Source: JAYEHC01 sp964490635 | Lineage (GTDB): Bacteria; Patescibacteriota; Minisyncoccia; JAHIHE01; JAGLIN01 | DNA length: 8,877 nucleotides | Assembly: GCA_964490635.1 (NCBI GenBank) | Contig: CAZBCK010000041.1 | Location: forward strand, 1 to 8,877 | Direction of reading: 5' to 3' | Part shown: in pieces, positions 5,273-8,877 of the stretch | How positions within the stretch are numbered: position 1 is the first letter of the stretch | Layout: each line of letters begins with the position of its first letter | The notes under the pieces: model-generated | Told to the model about the DNA's origin: nothing | Databases searched by the model: none | Seen by the model: only the letters and a program-made list of their open reading frames with translations | Translations under genes and position numbers: made by a program

Positions 5273-6963
5273 AACATATCTCTACAATGATAGAAGGGCT
5301 AAACTTATATTTGAATAAAGTCGTCTCTGACGAGAGGGGAAGTTATTGCGATATGGCGCCGGGAGGAACGGATAATCCGCTTTACGCTGATGGCATAAAA
5401 CACATTCACGCTTCAGTCGCCACAAAAAAGTTTGTGCCGAGAGGCGGGCATTATCATTATAAATTAAAGGAAAACTTTTTTACTTTAAGCGGCACTGCTC
5501 TCTGGTATTTTTATGATTTTGACGAGAATTCGCCAACTTTTGGAAAAGGATATGCCGTGATTTTAGGGTATGACAAACTGGGAATAGATGTTGGAATTCC
5601 CGAATATACAATTGATAAGAATTCCGCGGCGCAAATTTCTATCGCGCCGGGGATCTATCATGTGTTTTGGCCGTTGACGGATACTGAAACAGTTGTGGCG
5701 GGAACAGGATCGCTTGACTATGATCCAGGGGATTATAACAGAACAAAAATTGAGGATGTTCCCGGAGCAATTGAAATTTTTGAAGAAGTGAAAGACAAAA
5801 TTTTAGAATATGAAAAGGAGAATATTTCAGATGTTGCGTCTGAAACAGTCGCGCTAAAAAATGACGCAAAGCCGACACGGAAGATCAAAGCAATAATTCC
5901 TGCCGCGAAAAGCAATCAGCAGCGACCATTCTCGCATACGATTAATAAACATCTAATCCCGTTGGGCGGAAAGCCGATGATCTTTTATCCTATTGAAAAT
6001 CTGGCGTCTTCCGGGATCAGTGAAGTGGCTATTATAATAAGCGAGGGCGATGAACTTTTCAAACAGGTTGTCGGAGACGGTTCAAGATGGGGAATTAAAA
6101 TAGATTATATAATCCAGCGGGAAATCTCCGGACTTGGAAACGCGATGCTGTCGGCGCGCGATTATGTGAATAACGAACCGTTTATTTTGTATCTCGGAGA
6201 CAATATTATAAAATATAATATAGCGGATCTCGTTAATAAATATTTTGAAGAAAATTTAAACGCTCTACTGACGCTTTCCAAAATTGAATGTCCGCAGAGA
6301 TTTGGCGTTCCCGAAATAGAGAATGGAAAGATTATTAGGGTGGAAGAAAGACCGATGCATCCGAAAAGCGATTTTGCCGTGGCAGGTGTTTATATTTATG
6401 ACAGCAACGCTTTTCACGCGATGGAATCAATTGGACTGAGCGACAGAGGTCAGTATGAAATTTCGGATATTCATAATTATTATATAAACAGCGATTTGAA
6501 GCTAAACTATCAAGAAGTTGGCGAGTGGTGGAAAGATCGCGGAAAACCGGAAGACTTGCTGGAAGGAAATAAATTTGTCTTGCAGAATTGCATTTTTGGA
6601 GAAAGCGGCGAAAAATATATTGAAGGAGAGATTGTTGATAAAGCTAGAATTGAAGGAAATGTAAAAATTGGCGAAGGGACAAAAATAGCCGGCAAAACGC
6701 TTATCAGCGGTCCGGTCGTTATTGGAAAAGGATGCTTGATCAAGGATTCGTATGTGGGTCCCTATACTTCCATTGGAAATGTTTCCGAGTTAAACGGTGT
6801 TGAAGTTGAGCGTTCTTTGATAATGAATAATGTCAATATCTATACCAACGAAAAGATCGTGAATAGTGTTATTGGCAGAAATTCATTGATTCTTTCTGGC
6901 GAAGAAAATCTGCCGAGAGGAAAAAAATTGGTTATTGGCGAAAACTCAGCAATCGGGTGGTAG
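5263..6963 (+). CDS. Cupin plus RmlA-like nucleotidyltransferase plus left-handed beta-helix fusion
   Basis: The product is 566 aa in three parts. Residues 1 to about 170 form an RmlC/FdtA-type cupin: RGGHYHYKLKENFFTLSG (60-77) with H63, H65 and E70, then IAPGIYHVFWPL (127-138) and SLDYDPGDYNR (150-160). After a linker, residues 207 to about 440 match long-form glucose-1-phosphate thymidylyltransferases: NKHLIPLGGKPMIFYPIENL (228-247, K229), LGDN (311-314, metal-binding D313), RFGVPEIENGKI (346-357), AGVYIYD (374-380), YEISD (398-402) and WWKDRGKPEDLLEGN (422-436, second metal-binding D425). Residues about 453-566 are hexapeptide beta-helix repeats (IEGNVKIGEGTKIAG, ISGPVVIGKGCLI). The glycine-rich GxGTRLxP loop is replaced by AAKSNQQRP (214-222), lacking both glycines and the catalytic Arg, so thymidylyltransferase activity is doubtful. 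ATG 5263 is the first start after the in-frame stop at 5242. A nucleotide-sugar role for glycan synthesis is inferred; substrates are unknown. Confidence 0.85.
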   Translation: MDIKHISTMIEGLNLYLNKVVSDERGSYCDMAPGGTDNPLYADGIKHIHASVATKKFVPRGGHYHYKLKENFFTLSGTALWYFYDFDENSPTFGKGYAVILGYDKLGIDVGIPEYTIDKNSAAQISIAPGIYHVFWPLTDTETVVAGTGSLDYDPGDYNRTKIEDVPGAIEIFEEVKDKILEYEKENISDVASETVALKNDAKPTRKIKAIIPAAKSNQQRPFSHTINKHLIPLGGKPMIFYPIENLASSGISEVAIIISEGDELFKQVVGDGSRWGIKIDYIIQREISGLGNAMLSARDYVNNEPFILYLGDNIIKYNIADLVNKYFEENLNALLTLSKIECPQRFGVPEIENGKIIRVEERPMHPKSDFAVAGVYIYDSNAFHAMESIGLSDRGQYEISDIHNYYINSDLKLNYQEVGEWWKDRGKPEDLLEGNKFVLQNCIFGESGEKYIEGEIVDKARIEGNVKIGEGTKIAGKTLISGPVVIGKGCLIKDSYVGPYTSIGNVSELNGVEVERSLIMNNVNIYTNEKIVNSVIGRNSLILSGEENLPRGKKLVIGENSAIGW

Positions 6964-6996
6964 ATTTTTCTTGGTTGTTATTTTGAATTTATAGAT

Positions 6997-7170
6997 GTCA
7001 TTCTGAACTTGTTTCAGAATCTTCGTTCTATTAAGTATAATCTACCCCATTTACAGCAGCGCTGAGAATTATATTACGATTATTGTGTTTTCAATTTAAT
7101 AAAGTATTTAGTATTTCATAGGTTTGCTTAATGTAGCAGAGGACAGATTCTGAAACAAGTTCAGAATGAC
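6997..7170. repeat. Foldback element with 25-bp perfect inverted arms
   Basis: The arms 6997-7021 and 7146-7170 are perfect reverse complements over 25 bp, with outer end GTCATTCTGAAC. Each arm is itself a hairpin, ATTCTGA-ACTTGTT-TCAGAAT. The outer GTCATTC and total length (174 bp) match the plan of the element at 201-368 (168 bp), but the arm sequence differs. The core is AT-rich with no open frame. It starts 33 bp after the stop of the nucleotidyltransferase fusion gene. Confidence 0.85.
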
Positions 7171-7432
7171 ACTCTCTTTGCGTTCGCTCCGGTTTCCCAA
7201 CTGGAGTTTTTTGCGTAAGAAAGTTTCAAGATCGGAGTCCTGACGAAAGTCAGGCAGTGAAATATTTCTGCCTAGCCGGAGTCTTTCAACAGAGGACTCC
7301 GGCAGATTGACGGAGCGACAAAAGCGAGTAAGTTCTAAAATTAACGCTTCGTAATATTTTACCCTTGCTCTCGCAAGGACTCCGATTTTCGTTTTTGCGA
7401 GAATTGTTATCACGATTTACAAAAGCAGACCA
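7171..7432. other. Intergenic stretch composed of short hairpin repeats
   Basis: I see no gene. At 7234-7254 is an exact copy of the 21-base GAAA-loop hairpin repeat of 2880-2900. At 7275-7303 is a perfect 9-bp stem GCCGGAGTC/GACTCCGGC with an 11-nt loop. At 7370-7401 is a 7-bp pair CTCGCAA/TTGCGAG. The recurring GGAGTC/GACTCC motif links these to the repeat pair at 2880-2943. A minus-strand open frame of 101 codons at 7108-7413 crosses these repeats and reads one arm as SVILNLFQNL; I regard it as spurious. Confidence 0.6.
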
Positions 7433-7468
7433 TAAAAAAACAGCATGGAAGGCGTTGCGATCCATGCT
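7433..7468 (-). terminator. Intrinsic terminator of the SPFH operon
   Basis: On the minus strand AGCATGGA (7468-7461) pairs perfectly with TCCATGCT (7449-7442) across an 11-nt loop. After one G comes a run of seven T (7440-7434). It lies 8 nt beyond the stop of the 81-residue gene and is the only textbook Rho-independent terminator in the window. Confidence 0.85.
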
Positions 7469-7476
7469 TAATGTGT

Positions 7477-7722
7477 TTAAAGGTAGTTCACGCAGACTAT
7501 AAACACGATAATTGCCATGAGAATTATTACCCAGTGGAATATCTCATCTGCAATCTTTTTTATAGCTGTTGTATCTATTACCCCTATTTTTATTCCTGTT
7601 TTTGCTAGCAGCTCTGTTATTACTGCTGTACTCTCTATTTTTCTTTCCCTGAGAAATTCGCGTATTCTTAGGAAAACAATCAAAAGAATAAAGAGAGAGA
7701 AAATCAATATCAATATATTCAT
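7477..7722 (-). CDS. Small membrane protein with two transmembrane helices, partner of the SPFH protein
   Basis: The product is 81 aa and I do not recognise its family. Helix 1 is residues about 3-19 (ILILIFSLFILLIVFLR region) and helix 2 about 64-80 (WVIILMAIIVFIVCVNY). Between them is a 43-residue loop that starts strongly basic (RIREFLRERK, 19-28). By the positive-inside rule the loop is cytoplasmic and both ends face outward. The loop (STAVITELLAKTGIKIG, then IKKIADEIF) looks helical and amphipathic. A strong Shine-Dalgarno precedes ATG 7722, and the gene starts 9 nt after the SPFH stop, so the two are co-transcribed and probably coupled. It is followed by a terminator, making it the last gene of the operon. 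SPFH proteins often pair with a small membrane protein such as NfeD, but this protein lacks the NfeD OB-fold and helix count, so the resemblance is one of context only. Confidence 0.78.
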   Translation of the reverse strand: MNILILIFSLFILLIVFLRIREFLRERKIESTAVITELLAKTGIKIGVIDTTAIKKIADEIFHWVIILMAIIVFIVCVNYL

Positions 7723-7727
7723 CTCAT

Positions 7728-7733
7728 CCTCCT
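7728..7733 (-). promoter_or_regulatory. Strong ribosome binding site overlapping the SPFH stop codon
   Basis: AGGAGG on the minus strand shares bases with the TAG stop of the SPFH gene (7734-7732) and lies 5 nt before ATG 7722. This fixes the start of the small membrane protein and suggests translational coupling. Apart from the odd sequence at 5206-5213, it is the only clear Shine-Dalgarno in the window. Confidence 0.85.
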
Positions 7734-8877
7734 ATTTCTTTTTTCCTAGAAGTTTCTTTGTAGCTTCTTTCATTATCAATGTTCTTTCCGCTTGATTTAA
7801 TGTCTTCCAAATTGATCTGAGTTCTTCTGGAACATTTTTTCCTAGAGCAGCAAAGTCCTTTTCTTTAATATTCCCTCTAAACACATCTGGTATTTCGGCA
7901 AAGATTGTACTTGATTCTCCTTTGGCCATTTCTTCGTACATGAGGACAACAGCCATTTCAGGATTCTTTGCCATAGCAGCAAGCTTTAATTCTCTTGCCT
8001 TAGCATTTCCTTCTCCTTCTTTGACAAGCTTTATCTTCTCAAGTTCAGCTTTGATTTTTCCAGCTTGCTTTTCAAAAGAGGCTTCTTGCTTTGCAGTAAT
8101 TAGCGCCTCTAATTGTAGTGGAAGTTCTACTGACTCATTCTCAATATTAAAATCGGTAATTCCAGATTTGACCATTGGTCCTCTCTTATTGCTTTCTACT
8201 TCCTTGTGCAAAGCATCCACATACTTTTCCTCGCTCGTTCGAACTCTTAGCCATGAAAATCTTCCAGCCACTCTTCTAACCGTCGCAGCTAAGCTAGGTT
8301 TAAAGAATTTATGGAGTTTTTCTAAGTCGTGTGGATTAGGTGCTTTCCTGTATGCTTTGCATAATCCCTCAGGAGTATCAGGCCAAAAGAAATAAAGAAC
8401 AGCGTTTACTCCAATCTCGGCTTCTGAATACACTTCCTTTTCTCCGTCAATAGTTATGGTCTCTTTGGCAGTTATAACCTTCTGCTCAGGAATATCAATT
8501 ATTACCTGTTCAGTATCAAACAGATAAAACCATTGGAACAAAAACCATCGCCAATAAAGACCTCCTGTGTACATATATTTCTCGTCTGGTGTCCACAAGG
8601 TTATCTTTATTCCTTTTTTTTCCGGGCTAATATTCTTTAGACATGCGGCGCTATAAACAATTATCGCTATCCATAAAAAGAATGCCAGCAAAACTTGATT
8701 CGCTAGCAACATTATAAAAGAAATGATAACTATCCCAACCACTCCTAAGAAAATGTTCAGCAAAAGATTGGGATCATCCTTTAGTGGTGGTTTTACAGGT
8801 CCATATTCTATCTTCTCTTTGCCCCATATATTCGGTCCTATTACCTTTTCTTTCTTTTCTACCATAGTGTTGTTCAC
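7732..8877 (-). CDS. SPFH/band-7 domain membrane protein (start may lie beyond the window)
   Basis: Up to 381 aa are visible. After a polar N-terminus come two adjacent transmembrane helices (residues about 38-58 and 61-80). The SPFH domain (about 105-260) shows the usual order: a strand pair VIIDIPEQKVITAKETITID (125-144), SEAEIGVNAVLYFFWPD (151-167), a helix with SLAATVRRVAGR (195-206) and EEKYVDALHKEVE (216-228), then GITDFNIENESVELP (239-253). A charged coiled coil follows (ALITAKQEASFEKQAGKIKA at 258-277, continuing to about 300), as in stomatin/flotillin proteins. The last 80 residues (FAEIPDVF, SIWKTLNQAERTLI) are not familiar. Such proteins oligomerise on membranes as microdomain scaffolds. 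The specific role here is unknown. The frame is open to the edge: GTG 8877 or ATG 8865 are possible starts, or the gene extends further. It heads an operon with the 81-residue membrane protein. Confidence 0.82.
   Translation of the reverse strand: MNNTMVEKKEKVIGPNIWGKEKIEYGPVKPPLKDDPNLLLNIFLGVVGIVIISFIMLLANQVLLAFFLWIAIIVYSAACLKNISPEKKGIKITLWTPDEKYMYTGGLYWRWFLFQWFYLFDTEQVIIDIPEQKVITAKETITIDGEKEVYSEAEIGVNAVLYFFWPDTPEGLCKAYRKAPNPHDLEKLHKFFKPSLAATVRRVAGRFSWLRVRTSEEKYVDALHKEVESNKRGPMVKSGITDFNIENESVELPLQLEALITAKQEASFEKQAGKIKAELEKIKLVKEGEGNAKARELKLAAMAKNPEMAVVLMYEEMAKGESSTIFAEIPDVFRGNIKEKDFAALGKNVPEELRSIWKTLNQAERTLIMKEATKKLLGKKK

Noticed and set aside
6997..7021. Arm hairpin as an intrinsic terminator for the fusion gene
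   Set aside because: The 7-bp stem is AT-rich and is followed by CTTCGTTCT rather than a T tract, and the sequence is fully explained as a foldback arm.
7108..7413. Minus-strand open frame of 101 codons
   Set aside because: It runs through at least three palindromic repeats, including a peptide (SVILNLFQNL) that is a repeat translation. It shows no domain and no Shine-Dalgarno.
7922..8395. Plus-strand open frame of 157 codons
   Set aside because: It is antisense to the SPFH domain and coiled coil. Its Ser/Ala/Phe-rich composition is what the reverse of a Lys/Glu-rich gene produces.
1..8877. CRISPR array or tRNA gene
   Set aside because: The repeats are inverted and dispersed rather than regularly spaced direct repeats, and no cloverleaf with a TTCGA-type T arm was found by eye on either strand.

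Overview
The window looks like chromosomal DNA from an AT-rich bacterium with a small genome, most likely a member of Candidatus Patescibacteria (CPR). This is inferred from the low GC, the compact housekeeping genes, the near-absence of Shine-Dalgarno sequences, a large load of short foldback repeats, and the gene set (RsmA, DNA polymerase III delta, a DUF3048 protein, a tailed L19, a long-form RmlA-like protein with an extra N-terminal cupin). TGA is used as a stop (rsmA, holA), so a recoded-TGA lineage is unlikely. No tRNA, rRNA, CRISPR array or transposase gene was recognised.

Layout: 1-428 is intergenic, with a 168-bp foldback repeat that appears to have split a promoter. rsmA (429-1340, +) converges on holA (1536-2651, -) across a second foldback. 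A repeat-rich gap (2652-2964) separates holA from a membrane-anchored DUF3048 protein (2965-4050, -). That gene and rplS (4421-5014, +) diverge from two well-formed sigma70-type promoters at 4091-4119 and 4158-4186. The rplS leader carries a 104-bp foldback, and another compound foldback starts 2 nt after the rplS stop. Next is a 566-residue cupin plus nucleotidyltransferase plus left-handed beta-helix protein (5263-6963, +). A repeat-filled gap (6964-7476) separates it from a convergent minus-strand operon: an SPFH/band-7 protein (7732-8877, possibly running off the window) and an 81-residue two-helix membrane protein (7477-7722), which ends at a clear intrinsic terminator.

The genes mostly serve unrelated housekeeping functions: rRNA methylation, the clamp loader, the ribosome, the cell envelope and nucleotide sugars. 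Two themes stand out. First, at least four families of short palindromic repeats fill almost every intergenic gap, and two repeats are inserted in frame inside rsmA and holA, like the protein-coding palindromic elements known from Rickettsia. Second, the cupin-nucleotidyltransferase fusion has lost the glycine-rich GxGTRL signature of its superfamily while keeping both presumed metal-binding aspartates. It is preceded by a perfect 8-nt Shine-Dalgarno sequence that points at a 16-codon leader reading frame rather than at the gene itself. The SPFH/small membrane protein pair is the best candidate for an uncharacterised two-gene membrane system.
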